Shown here piece after piece: positions 49,223 through 62,245 of a stretch of DNA of 64,000 bases. Under the pieces are notes generated by a model that saw only the letters and a list, made by a program, of their open reading frames with translations, did no database searches and was not told where the DNA came from. This DNA is from Polyodon spathula (lineage: Eukaryota > Chordata > Actinopteri > Acipenseriformes > Polyodontidae). Positions within the stretch are counted from its first letter, which is position 1, and every line of letters starts with the position of its first letter. Where the stretch lies: the NCBI RefSeq assembly GCF_017654505.1, contig NC_054553.1, forward strand, positions 6,766,618 to 6,830,617, written 5' to 3'. A program made the translations under genes and the position numbers.

Positions 49223-49370
49223 CCTAGGCCAGGGTTGTCCAATTACGATCCTGGAAGGCAATTCCACTCCAGTTTTATCAAATAAAATTACATATTGAAT
49301 GACTCCAGGATCTGGGTGGAAGTTTAATTGGTTCAATGAAACAATTTAGAACAGGGCTGGCACTAATACG
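49223..49370 (+). mobile_element. Probable MITE fragment
   Basis: The stretch from CTAGGCCAGGGTTGTCCAAT through TTTAGAACAGGGCTGG resembles, from memory, half of an abundant palindromic fish MITE. No second copy or inverted end is present in this window, so the call rests on recognition only. Confidence 0.35.
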
Positions 49371-50985
49371 AAAGACGACTCATTTTTTTCTATTGTAACT
49401 CCTGCTGGAGAGAACACAGTTACATCCACCTGTCTATATACTATTAGAATCTGGTTTAGCTAGGAAAGCTGGAGGTGTCTCAGGCAATATAAGCATATGG
49501 AATTGAGTTAGTTTGTCAGTCCTACAGCTGTTAGGGGTGTTGATGGACACCCTCACTGGTTAATCCCATTGAGACTCTGCCGCTAGGCACCTACACTGTG
49601 AAGCACAGCAAGAGAGCGACAGAAACATTGATTATCCCTGAGATCCTAGAAATGTCATTCCCCTGCTCCGCTCTTCTACAAGACCCCCCCCCCCATCCCT
49701 TCCTCTCCCTCCCTCTGGGTCAGGATTGCTCCTGTGCAGCTCTTCCTATTTCATACACAGGAAGAGCCACCACATCCCATTTATCAGGACAATACATACT
49801 TATTTTTAAAACAAACATGAGCCATATTTAATTACAGCAAGCCTTAGGCTTCCATTTTCAGAATGTCATATTCTAAACATGTGCTGCAACACCTCACTGT
49901 CTACTTTTAATGCGAGGCATAGGGCATTGATTAACATGCAAATCGAATTGTGTGACTGTTTTCAGTCTTATTGTAAATGTATTATAAAATATCTAAATCA
50001 CATGATAAACGCCTTTGCATTCTGTTGGATATTTTTTTTCTATGACTGGATATTTTCTCTTTAGAATGCAACATCTTAAAAACCATGTAAAAAAAAAACG
50101 TTTATATAAATATGCATAATGGCAGTAATTTTTTATTTTTTTTTATTAATATCATTACAGTATTTCTAATTGGTCAAAAATATATATTTTCAAAATGAAC
50201 GACAGATAATTCAGAAACAATAAGACCATAGACACTAAAAATTGACAATAACATGAGAACATGTGGCTGATACCTTGACAGTTCCTTGAGGTGTCTAGTT
50301 TTTTTCAGGTATGGGGATGTACACCTAAACAACTTGTAAACAATTTCTGCTTAGAAAGCGCCCATCAAATCTGGTGTTTTCGGTCTTATCTTTTTTTTTT
50401 TTTTTTTACTGAATTTATTATATTTTTCCACCATTATGAAAATAGTATGTGAATATTTATCATATGCAATACACTGGGTCTTGTACATTGTTTTACTTCT
50501 GCAACTTTGCGGTGGCCTTCTCATTTTGTCTTGTTCGTCCTGAATTTTTTGTTTTTGTTTTTTGTCTGTTTTGTTTTTTGTTTGTAAGAGAAATTGATTG
50601 CCTGTTTCCTGTTTAAGTTTGCAAAAACATTGTGGGTAATTAATGATTTGCAAAAATTTGGTACAGAAATTGATTGCATCTGTACCAAAATCTCACAGCG
50701 TACCACTTTCTAACGTTACACGGGCCAAGCGTACGACATCGTGACGATGTACCAACTTCTAACACTACACCGGTACTATTACTGTTGTCAATGCTGGTAA
50801 TTCCCACAATATCACCAAACAGTGAATTCACTTCTGTAGCTTTAATGTCAGTATTAATGTAAAATAGTGGAAAATGTGCATATTTAACACATCACTAAAC
50901 TATTAACAAAGCTATTAGCTATTAACTTCAACCAAAATACTGAGAAATTCAAATATAATAAAACAAATAATATGTTCGAACAAAA

Positions 50986-50986
<1 letters not shown>

Positions 50987-51043
<57 letters not shown>
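50987..51043. repeat. (ATA)n microsatellite
   Basis: About 19 trinucleotide units. Confidence 0.95.
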
Positions 51044-54000
51044 TTTAAGACTTTACAAAAAGTGGTACTGAATCTCCCACCTCAGAGAAAAGCGTCACAA
51101 AAAATAAAACAGCAGATTATAAATTTTTCTCCAGTCTCATGGTTTGGAACAGCGAAACGATTATTAACTTACCCCGTCTATAGTATTGTTTTAACGGGTT
51201 ATGGGTTCGGAGGCACCGTTAGCTGTCTGCAGATGCTGTCATACTCTCATACAAGTGGTAGTTTTCCATCTCTTTCTTCAGTTAAACTTCACATAAACCT
51301 TTCTTACTTTTGAGGCAGGACTGTGCACAATTTAGGCAAATCCATACGTTACAGTAAATCCAAACGGTGCGAAATGTAAATCTATAAATTACATTCCTAA
51401 TGTTCTCAACTGTTGCGCTTTGTAACGAGTGTGCTCAACATTTAGGAGCTATGTGTGTGTGTGTGTGTCAAAGTAGCCAGGGCAGGAAATGAGACTAGAA
51501 TAGGTCTAGCATTCCTTTCACATGCAAAGATGATCCCGTAAGTAGCTGGGCTGGCGAGGGAGGGGGATTTTAGCTGGAGCGATTACTAGGTAGATAGACA
51601 AACCAATAAATAAACAAGATTCACTGAACCGCACCTGGGTCGTTATGTGCTTAGAGTTTACACACAATGCTGTGTAGGACTGTTTCTTTGGCGTACAGTT
51701 CTCTCATTGTTTTTAAATGAAGTGTGATCCAGACTTCATTGTAGTTTGTTTGCTCGTATTTCAATCTAACCCAATTTAGTCTCAAACTCTTTGTTACCTG
51801 TTCTTGGCATCATGATCACACACTATTTAATGAAGTGAGGCCTTTCCTGTCGATGTCACTACAAGTATTTTTCATTCTTTTCCCTTTGTTCATCTTAGCA
51901 GAATCGTACAGAATACAGTTTTGTGTGATGGTGGTTGTATTTATGTAACCTCGGCTGGTCTGCCACTTTGAAAACAAGTTTCCTTTACTTTGTCCTGGCC
52001 CTTACTAATAGAAGTTTGTTTGATCTGGCAACTAAAACTGAAAAGCAGCTCTGTGATTTATCAGTCATATCGCTTCATGTCACTTGCTTTATCTTTTGTT
52101 TTGGAAACAATTAGTGGTTGGTTTTTTTCAATTTATATGTGCATTATTACAGGTTGGAAAAACACAAAAAAAAAACAAAAAAAAAAACAAACAATCTGTC
52201 ATCAGTAATCGTTTCTAAAGTCAGAAAAAAAAGGATAATTCAAACCAATGGTGCAAAACTCCTTCCTCTAACTGGACCATCCACTCTTTCATTCAAGGCT
52301 CTGACATAAGCATACTATCCACACTAATTCTAAAACGTTCTCCTCGAAAGTTGTCTTAGAGGTCAACTCCTCCCTTTAACTCTAAAGCTGTCTGTCCCAA
52401 AACGTTCTATTCAATACAAGGCTGCTTTCCACTATAGTGCAATTCAGAAGCTTCCTGCTGTGTAATACAAAGCTTTAATAATGGATAGAGTTAAATTCTG
52501 GTCTGCTGTTCTTGCTGCTAGTAACATTGTGCAATTAGCTGTACATCAAAAAGGTCAATAATAAACTATGTCTCTCAGAGTCATCGAAAAAGACAGTAAT
52601 CCCGGTGTGACTTGTGATGAACTTCATTTCGAAAACCTGTTGGCTTTCCTCATGAAAAGGAAGTTATCCGTGGACTGCAGGCACACTGCTGCTGAATGTA
52701 CTGTAGCATTATAATAGTGCTAGCCCACAGGATGTCCTGGTTTCTGAACACCTTGAATGCACTGAAAATAAACTGTTCCACAGCTAATGTGTTATTGAAA
52801 AAGATCACTTCACTTGACCCTTTCTCAAATTGGAAAGCACCTCACCGGCGCACACTTTTTCTATTACTCAGTCTTTTAAATCCGCCACTTTGCCTTAAAC
52901 AACTATATTAAAAAACAACTGCTTCTGCAGGTGGATTTGCAGAACTCAAAAATCTTATTTTGTAAGACATAATAACCTTAATCTATCCCAGTGCTGAGTA
53001 GTGAGCTCAGGCCTGGAGTCTAGACAGCAGAACAAGGTGGCAAGATAAGATGGTAATCCAATTTCCTTTTGTCCAATCCTTTTAATTCCTTGAAACTTAA
53101 TTCAGTTTTAGTTAAATGCTTGAGCACATTTCACATCTTCCACTCTACCCATCTACTCTTCTGTTAAGGCAGATCAGTGGACTGTGCTTGGCCAATTCAG
53201 ACCCTTTATCTAAACGTATCTATGCAGTTGGGCTTTGGGATTATTAGGGAATCTTTGGTGGAGTGAAATCCTGTACCAACATTCACCAATTACTGTTCCA
53301 GTAGTTTTCTATTAGTACAGCTATGCAGGGAAGCATTATGAATTGAGTGTTACTGCTAAAATCAAGTCATTTTATTGATTGCAGGAGTAAGTTTAGAACT
53401 TAGGGTAAACAATGCTGTATCTAGGTACCCATCCTGTTAAACAGCTTTAAATGATTTGCATTAAAAAGACATGTCATTTCACGTAATACTGCAGGATATT
53501 CTGCTAAATATTCTGCTAAACAGAGGCTTTGTGTTCTTTAGCAAGTTCTGAGGGGTCAAACGCAGCAGCACAGCACCACTTTGCTTTATTTTAGTTAGGA
53601 CGATTCACCCTTGATAAAAATAACTTAAAAAAAAAAATCTTGTCACGGTCTTCCAGAGCTCAGAATTTTTTCCTGGTCGACCACAAAAACTCCTCTTAGA
53701 CATCATAAATTATAATGTAGTGCTTAATTGAATTCAGCTAGAAATTCCCATAACTGGAGTTTCTCCCTTCGGCTCAGGCTGTGAATTCCTTCAGCTCAGT
53801 AACTATATGGTGAGTGAGAGCATCACTGAGGGTAAAGGACAAAGAGCGCAGAACAGACAGGAACACCAGTGGGTGTCAGAAACATTAGGGGCCTTGTATC
53901 TTTATAAAAACAACCAGAGAAATGTGGGTTTTAGTCATTTCCTGGCATTCTATGCCTCAGAATTTCAGCCAGCCTATTTTTGCTATAAAATAAATCTGCA

Positions 54001-54044
54001 GTTCTAAAAGTAGAGGTCAGGACTCTCGCGGAGAAAATGTTTCA

Positions 54045-54092
<48 letters not shown>

Positions 54093-54115
54093 GGGGGGGG
54101 GGGGGGGGGGGGGGG
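54045..54115 (+). repeat. poly-G tract, 71 bases with a single T
   Basis: Continuous G from 54045 to 54115 except T at 54092. Such length is rare in finished genomes and could be a real G-quadruplex tract or a sequencing or assembly artefact. Confidence 0.9.
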
Positions 54116-56835
54116 TCGCAAAACAACCACATCACAGGAATATCACGAGCACGATTCATAATGGCAGCGGTGCTTTACACTAGGTCTTTATAGACAATAT
54201 CTATATAATACTGTAATATTTTTGCTTTATTTTTACTATATTTCCTGGTTATACAATCTAGATATTCAATCTTTTTTTTATTTTATTTTTTTTATTAGTA
54301 ATAGCTTTTGTGGATGTTCTGCCAGACCAAAGTCAGTTTCAAGGAAAAATTAAAACAAACACTTCTAAATGTCGAGTCAAAACGTTGGGCATTGAATTTC
54401 CAAGGTTCTAAACTGTTATTTTCTTTGTAAATGTATTAAAAACGTCCTGAGTAGTTTCATAGTAAAGTGGGTTAAATCAGTATTAGAAGTTCTTATCCAT
54501 TTTATCTATTTATCCAATAACTATGTACCTGAGGTGCCAGTTCAGTGTCTTAAGGGACAACTAAAAAGTGTTTTATTGTGTGCATTTCTCTGCCAATATT
54601 GGTGCCGATTAACTTCTGGCATAAACCAGTAAAAAGTATGATGCAGCTTTCCTGAGTTCTCAGTTGAATTAGAGAATTGTACTTTGAAAAAAACAAACTT
54701 TGAGCTGTTATGTTGCGAAACTTGGTACAAGTTAAACAACTTTGCTTGTATTTATAGCAACTAAAACTTCATTCACTGTATAACAAATGTGTCATATCTA
54801 ACTTTTTAGTGGGTTAGATCAAAAATAAAAATAGTATACCCATTTTACTTTGATGATCCAAATATTCTAAATTGCTAAACACCTTAATAATCACCCAGTC
54901 TGTCAAATACATGCCTAAATAAGGACAAGACAGTTTGTTCAATACAAAAGGAGATGAAAGGAAGTATTACAAAACTAAACCACACCAAATAGAGAACCCA
55001 ATACTAACCACAGTACTCGCCTAGCATGCAGTCGGGTCTCTATCTACAATACAGCTATATGCATGTAAACAAGGACGTTGTGCTGTAATGCATTTGCTAT
55101 CCATTTGTTATTTGAACTATTAAATCCATTCGGAAGCTATTTGAAGTCAATTATTGTGGAGGCGCCCCCCACCCACACCACTGCCCCCTGAGCACGCCAG
55201 GATGGAGCTAGTGAGTGTCGGAGTCAGAAAGGTTACGATTTCCAGTTCTCAGGACATGGAGAAAGAATTGCATGGTCTCAGCTCTTATTGACAAGAGCAG
55301 TCCAGTCTCTTAGTCATATTGTCGTAAAAAAAAAAAAAAATAAATAAAAAAAACTACTTCAAAAGCTTTTTAATCGCCTTGTAGTTCTTGTTTTACTTTA
55401 GTATGCTATGTAGTTCCTCTCAATTGTCCTTGCTAAGCACTTTGAATATTACCACCGTGATTGTGGCAGGGAGACATCTGCTGACAGTAAACACACAAGT
55501 AGTACAAAAATAAGCTTTATAAGTTCAATGACAAATGTTTTGACTAAAAGTCTCTCAGTGGAGTAAAAGAGTAGCAGTATTTAGACATGCCATTGTTTAA
55601 GATATACCCCAGTCAGTATTGAAAAAAATAATTCTATTAACCTGTACACCCCAGTGTTCCAGTAATTATTTGGACTCTGGGTCTCTGTGAATATAGCAAG
55701 CTGTATGGTTCCAGCACTTGGTTTCTGTCAACTTTAGAGATTGAGATCTGGTGTCCTGATTGAAACCATGGAGATATCCAATCAATTATCTAAATCAATT
55801 ATTTAGTGCTATAGCTATGTGAACAATGTCCACCAGTGGTGTCCCGCTTTGTTTGAACCCTGGTTTGGATAGAGAGATTGACCATGTCGACCCTGGTCTG
55901 TATGCATTAACCACAGGAGTTTAATACTGTATTATATTTACAACAGGATTTGAATGTGCTTTTGCTAATTATTTGGCACCTCAATAACCACAAGCAGCAA
56001 GTAGAGTCCTACACATCAAAATACGCGCAAAATACACCAGTGCCAGCACAGACAGAGGGTCTTTAGAATTAGTACACATAATAAGGTCTACAATCCAGAA
56101 CATTTATAGGAGGCATGAAGGTATGTTGCTGCATATGCCACCACTGAATATTTTGTACTTATGAATGGAAGAATAAATGAATAATAAAATATTTATAAAA
56201 TAATATAAGCCAAAACTGATACAAATCGATTTGGTGTACAGTGTAACACTGTAGCACAGCTTGATTGTTTATGAACATGGTGTAGCAGAGCTGTTCTGCA
56301 CTGGCTCTATCAATATAGTACTGCTGATCGCCAAGGCCTGTGCTGACAACCAGAAGGATAAGAATGAGGAGCTACTGGAAAGACAGCTTCGGAGACTTCC
56401 TGTCACTGATATGTTTCACTCAACATTTTTGGGCGAAGGATTTATTGGTGCGGTCTGACACGTACTGTAAACAGAGCAGACATCTCCCAGCTGCAGCCTG
56501 CCTCCCCATCTCATTATACATTGATTGGAGGAGGGAGTTGCCTGGCTGATACCCCTGGGTTCAAATTTGGGGAATGCTTCAGAACAAAGGTATTGCCTTC
56601 TAAAAAACAGAAACCTTAAGATTTCCCCATATGCACAATTCCCCCTTTTTTTTTTTTGCTTGACTTTCTTAATCTAACACTTTGTAATCTCAAAAACAAG
56701 GTACTTTTTGTGACACACTGGGAGGTGTCAGCTCTGGTTAGTTCAGTCGAGTAGGAATGTGCATATTTTGGTTCATTTCAAAGGAATTGTGCTGCGATGC
56801 CTCTCTTGAAAAATTGATCTGTGTGTGCACCAGGC

Positions 56836-56893
<58 letters not shown>

Positions 56894-58793
56894 AAACCAG
56901 TATTTAAATATTTCTGGGTTGAATACTCCACATTTATTACATGTATTTGAGAATACGTCTCATGTTTTTAGTCATCCTTGCTGGAATTTGTACCTCAAAT
57001 GTGTTCTTTCTGATTTCAGATTGAACTACACACTTCATTTACGCTTGTAAATATAGCAGATCAAGACAGTTGGTATACAATGCTGTTGTATGGGATATTC
57101 CCTCTTTTGCTGTGTGGTATGGCATTATTTAAGTGTGAAGCTGGACCCTTGAGGGACAACTGTAACTTGACACTGAACAATGTGTCTCCAAAGTCCTGCA
57201 AATCTTTCTCAGAGCATCCATTTAGGGAAATATATCAAACTGATCACCCTGTCTAATGTCAAACCTTGAATCATGGTCAAAGGCCAACTGCCATGTTGTG
57301 AGGACGACCTGGTACTGCATTGACCAGCAACCATGGGAATGAGAGAGGTGGGGGCAGTGAGCAGTAAACAAGTTCCAGATTACAATCTGGGTCCCCCTCC
57401 CCCCACAGCATGGGAATAAACATACAGAACTGCACGCTCGCGTGACTATTCTCACAGCATCGGCAGCCTTTGAGACTGTAGCCCTTCCTGCATTTACAGA
57501 CCATAGGCCATGTTTCATTTAGGTCTGGTCATGCTCCTTTTCCAAAATCCGACTACACTGTACTTTCAAGTTAATCTTTCCAGGTGTAATACTAATCTGA
57601 ACATGTGCATGGTGTTTCAGTTGGTGTCTTGTGGGATCACTCAACTTTTACAAGGTGACTTTTTAGGGTAATTTTTTCCCCTTATTTTCTCTGCTGGTTA
57701 AAAGCATGCTGTGCTAATGTTAGCACTCTGTAGCTTCACACCAAAGACAACCATAAAATCTCCACAGACATCCCATGACTAACACAGACCACACCTGAAC
57801 TGAATTATAAGTTCAAAAATGTCTTGGGACAGAAGGCATTTTGTATAATTGTAAAAAGTTTTTATTTTTTTTTAATATTTCAGTTAATTTTACCAAATAT
57901 GATTAGGCCTCACATTTTTGTGTAAGATTCTGACTTGTATGTGATGGCATTTTTTATTGCAAAAAGTTATTGGAAATAGTTCCGTCTTGCATGTCCGATA
58001 AAAGTCATAGGAAAGCAGCGATTGGTTACTGAGGAGAGCCAATGAGTGAGGACTCCCAGACAATTCCTACACACTGGTTCTCCTTCCCTGTAACCCTATA
58101 AGATTTCCTATAGCACTGACCAACTTTAATAACTGCTATAAATTGAAATAGATGTTTATTATGCACTGCCATTACAGGGTCTGACCCCTGTTGGTGAGAT
58201 GAGGTTAAAAGCTTTATAAACACAGATGCAGATGTGCTCAATCCAACAATTAGCAATAGTTCATATTAGGTAGGATTTACTGAAATGTATTTGTTAGATC
58301 TATGTCCTTTAAAGTCAAAGGAAACCACAGAAGGACCTCATTGACCTGACCCCATGCTCCCTCAAAAAAGTCAGTTCCTTGAAAAGGCACACAACCTACA
58401 AAGACTATCTGTGACCAATGCTTGAGTACATTTATTGCACAATACTTGTATGTACACTAATCTAATGTATCTGATTGTGTTTAAGGAAAATGTGACTAGG
58501 GACTGTTAAGGTTTTGCACAGTAAGTTTTCAAAAGGAAAGTGCTCTAAGATGGGACAAACACAGCAGTGAGCAGAGGATCACTGTACAATTTGATCATGC
58601 ATTCAAATTCTCAAAGGGGCTTGAGTTTTGGAAAGCAATGTATTGTTCTTGTAGAAATTCCACTGCACTGTTGATGGCGCTGTATATCCAGATATCTGTT
58701 TAGTTTAACAATGTATGTTTTTCTTGGCTTTAGGGTATAGTACAGTACTGGGTGGGTATAGTACTACTTTCCACAAGTCTCAGGAGCCATGCA
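54116..58793. other. Non-coding, one microsatellite
   Basis: No gene or named element besides the TTA tract at 56836-56890. A B-box-like GGGTTCAAATTTGG near 56558-56571 could be part of an old SINE, but nothing else supports it. Confidence 0.45.
56836..56890. repeat. (TTA)n microsatellite
   Basis: About 18 TTA units. It makes a false poly-leucine frame. Confidence 0.95.
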
Positions 58794-59077
58794 CACTTTA
58801 GTTTAGGGATCTGTTATAAGTGGTTACAACAATAGCAATAACTACTGCAAAAGCCCCATCCAATTTGTGAAACAGACATGAAGACAAAAAGACAAACCTG
58901 CAAAGACAGGCAGACAGACTGGATCCGTTATAAGTGATTATAAACAGTAGCAAAAAAATCAATACAATAATAATAATAATAGTTGTATTATTTCTAATCA
59001 TTCTACAATTGTTAATAGCATACCTAATATGTTTAGAGTGTTTATAATCACTTGTAACAGATCCCTAAACTAAAGTG
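58794..59077. mobile_element. 284 bp MITE with 36 bp terminal inverted repeats
   Basis: The left end CACTTTAGTTTAGGGATCTG (58794 onwards) and the reverse complement of the right end (59077 inwards) match at 33 of 36 positions. An internal near-copy of the end (GATCCGTTATAAGTGATTAT, about 58923) indicates a partial internal duplication. No coding capacity. No clear target duplication was seen. Superfamily not assigned. Confidence 0.8.
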
Positions 59078-59098
59078 TTACCGAAAACCTTTCTCATT

Positions 59099-59162
59099 GG
59101 TTCACACTTTTTCCAAGGAAGCCGCCACATGTTAGCAATCTACAGCTGTCCGGAATATAACT
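59099..59162 (+). repeat. Diverged repeat, copy 1
   Basis: Shares TTTTTCCAAGGAARCC, ATGTTAGCA and ACAGCTGTCC in order with 60631-60692. Confidence 0.6.
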
Positions 59163-60630
59163 CTGGCAGCAGAAACTGTTTAGTTTGTTACACTTGTCAT
59201 TTGTTTTCTGTCAGCCAGTGAGGATATGTAAAAGAAAGACATGAGGCATAACAATACAAATTCTTGTAGAATAAGTTTAAATTGTTTACAAATAATATAT
59301 TTTAAACAGTTCATAAGTACAACATAAGCTTGTCTTCATTATGCGCATTCTGTGCTATGAAGAGAAGTGCAAGGCCTATGTTTATCTGCACATACCAGAT
59401 GGAGACTGGGTCCAAATTGATTTCCTTGTGTTTCCCCTGGTCCCTCTAGACCAGTATTTGTTTAACACATCATGCTCTGGGTTGAGCAGTATCAGTATCC
59501 ACTAGCGCATCATAGAACACTACCTGTCACACGTATTCATTTATAATAGGAGCCCACTGACCCTGCCTGTTCACCCTCCCTGCAGCTGGCACTGGTGGGC
59601 ACTGCCAGCGGAGAACCTGGGCTCAATCCCAATGTCTCTGTATGGGCGATCAAGCAGAGGTGTGCCAGAAATGCTCCGGAGAACTTTTTAAAAAGGACTG
59701 TGGTTTAATGAGAATCTAGTACTTAGAAAACTACAAATAAATTGCACTGGCAAATGGAAATACACAGTGTGTGGATGTCATTGGAAACAAGAGGTCTCAT
59801 TTGTGCACATGCAGAAAAATCCCCCAAATAGCAATAAAAAGTTCAGTAAACTTGTAATGCTTATTACAGTTGAAGATTCACGGAGTCTCCTGGGGATATA
59901 ATTGGACTGAACTATATGTTTTAAAATTGCAGCTGTTCAAAGAGTTATTTTAAGAAAGGACAAAATGGTATTGCCACAGGAGACCTAATCTAACTGTTTT
60001 CCTATAGGACTGCCTCTAACCCTGGTCTCCAGGGTAAAATAGTCTTCCAGAGCTGTCTTTCTGTTCCTGCATCATCTTGGCAGTTAGGCAAGTCCACAGT
60101 TGTGCTTGCCGGCTGTCTTTCCAGAAAACAGTAAAGCAACAGCTAAAACATTACCAACTGTGTTTAAAGCTCAGGCAAAGAAAACTAAACACAAAACTTA
60201 CCTACCTGGGATGAATCTCCTGCCTTGCTCCATGTGCCTCAACAGCTGAGTAGATCCAAAATTGTGCTTCCCAGCCCTTTCTAATTCACTCCCAGTTTTC
60301 AATTAATGCCGGCTTTGTGGATCCCGTAGTTTCAAAGGAGCTGGGGGAACGATCTAGGAGTGAGGGAAGAGAACTGGCTGTCTTCATGAACAGACGCTGT
60401 GCAGGGATCCTGTGGCAGGACAGTCAGGTCATCATCCCTCTGTAACTCAACCCTTGGCCAATCTGCCAGCAGGACTGGCTGCGGAACTGAACTGGGATTG
60501 GATGCTTCAAATTCCCCTCACCACCCCACTGCTCCGACCTCCAAAGTATCCCATCTATGTACGCTTTCATGCAGTCTTTTATCCTGTGTTTAAAGATGTC
60601 TTTAATTATTAACTTTCCCTGTTCTCAGTA

Positions 60631-60692
60631 GTTCACTTTTTTCCAAGGAAACCTCAATATGTTAGCACTGCACAGCTGTCCAGACAATATAA
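60631..60692 (+). repeat. Diverged repeat, copy 2
   Basis: Partner of 59099-59162, about three quarters identical by eye. Confidence 0.6.
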
Positions 60693-61984
60693 TGATGGTA
60701 GCATATCATGAGTAGGTGTATTTAATGTATCAGTAATACAGATAATATTCCCAAAACTGTATTGATGAATTAAGTAAAGGTTTGTCAGCGTTAAACCTTT
60801 CTATCTAGACTGTTGGTAAAGAAGCCAGCTTCAGTCTGGAACAGTTTAATAAATATCAAGCTCAATTTATTGAGTTAAATTGTTGTGTATGCTATTTCTA
60901 ATGTTTACTTTTAAAAAGTCGCTATACGACAGAAAGCTAATGGAAACCGTTTCATGAAACTATCATTGGGACTCAACAAGTCCTTAGGATTGGCTTTATT
61001 CGTAATTGACATCAAAGTTTACTTGCATCGCCTCCAAACAGACTTTGGGTGAACAAAAAGGAATGGAACAAGAATCTCAAGGTAAGGAATCAGCATAGAA
61101 ACACAGTCATTGTTACAACATCCTTGACTTCTGTTTCAGCCAATTAAAAAAGGGCTGAATGAAAGGGTGAGAATACTGCACATAGTCTACTGAAGAGCTC
61201 CCCACTCCAGGCAGCATGGAGACAAAGCTACTCAAAAGGTTTTCCTTCTTTATACCTCTCTGTAAACAAACAAGTAAATGAATGAAGATGAGAGTCCAGG
61301 TATTAGGGTGGTGTCTGTCACAGAAAGCTCAAGGTCAGACACCACATATCTAGATTCACGCAATGGGTAGAAATGCTATAATGCAATGGTGAACACTGCC
61401 AGTTGTTTGTATTTAGCATCTGCAAAATGCATTCCATATTTTCTTCATTGCCTCATGAAGTTTAATGTGTATATTTCTTTTAAATACAGTTTTTCAAAAA
61501 TCCACGCTGAATACAACACACATGCATTACGCATTATTATAGATCTGACAAACATGGGCCCACCTAAATGGGAACTCTGCTTAAATACAGCACCTGTAAT
61601 TGCAACTGGCATTGTGGGATGTAAAATTAATTTCACAGCAGAAAAGTGTGTGTTTCAATTTTTAGAAATGTACATATTTTTGTAACTTTACTCAGGCATG
61701 ATGAGGTAGGAGCAGAGGTCTTAAACTGTTGCTGATGTCAAAATAGGTTTTCATTCAAATCCATTATTGAGGAAGTTGGGGATATAGAGTTGTCTGTGCT
61801 GGTCTTTGTTTGGCACACCCCACTGTGTAGGTATGAAATGTTTCAAGTCCAGCATACTTCTGTATGTGCTGACATAACTCTTTACCAGCAGGGACTGGTA
61901 AGTCAACCCTGCAATGACCTAATTCCTGAGCCAAAGGGTTATGAGTTAACAGCCTGCTTTAAGTGCCCCAGATATTTAATCTCG

Positions 61985-62245
61985 GTTCCTGATGTGGTCT
62001 GATCTCTGAAGCTAAGCTGTGTTGGGCTTGGTCATTACTTGAATATGGAGAGAAGTATCACATGAGTGGTGGTTGTGGCTTTGTAGAAATAACTATAGAA
62101 GTCAACCAGACTGCCAAATTTATATATTTGGTATATATGTGGAGTAGAAATTTGGCTCTAGGAGTAAATATGATTGTGTGCATGGGGAGAGTCATTCTTT
62201 CAGATGAAATGTCAACCTATCGTTCTCTCAGTCTGATCTTTTTTC
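61985..62245 (+). mobile_element. 5S-rRNA-derived SINE (SINE3-like), decayed
   Basis: 61990-62083 reads like the internal part of 5S rRNA. GGTCTGATCTCTGAAGCTAA is followed by GTTGGGCTTGGTCATTACTT, covering the A box, intermediate element and C box region of the 5S promoter, and then a diverged 3' end (GTGGTGGTTGTGGCTTT). Downstream, CTTTCAGATGAAATGTCAAC (about 62198-62217) resembles the body of 5S-derived fish SINEs. Point changes across the promoter boxes suggest it is no longer transcribed. It is not a functional 5S gene because the 5' third is not conserved. Confidence 0.65.

Larger units (their letters stand above)
48952..54044. other. Non-coding; one repeat fragment and microsatellites
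   Basis: No gene. Includes a possible interspersed repeat (49223-49370), an ATA microsatellite, a GT patch (51451-51469) and a degenerate 48 bp tandem pair near 50700-50772 (GTACCACTTTCTAACGTTAC versus GTACCAACTTCTAACACTAC). A possible minus-strand donor (GGG|GTAAGTT) lies near 51170. Confidence 0.45.
59078..61984. other. Non-coding; a diverged repeat pair and a possible upstream exon
   Basis: No gene supported. Two related stretches occur at 59099-59162 and 60631-60692. A minus-strand donor-like site (CCAG|GTAGGTAAG) near 60200 could end a 5' non-coding exon. Confidence 0.4.

Noticed and set aside
56757..57050. Poly-leucine protein frame
   Set aside because: Product of the TTA microsatellite. 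The same applies to the poly-Asn, poly-Ile and Cys-Val frames at 50972 and 19523.
61985..62083. Functional 5S rRNA gene
   Set aside because: The 5' third is not conserved, the promoter boxes carry changes, and no terminator T run follows at the right distance.
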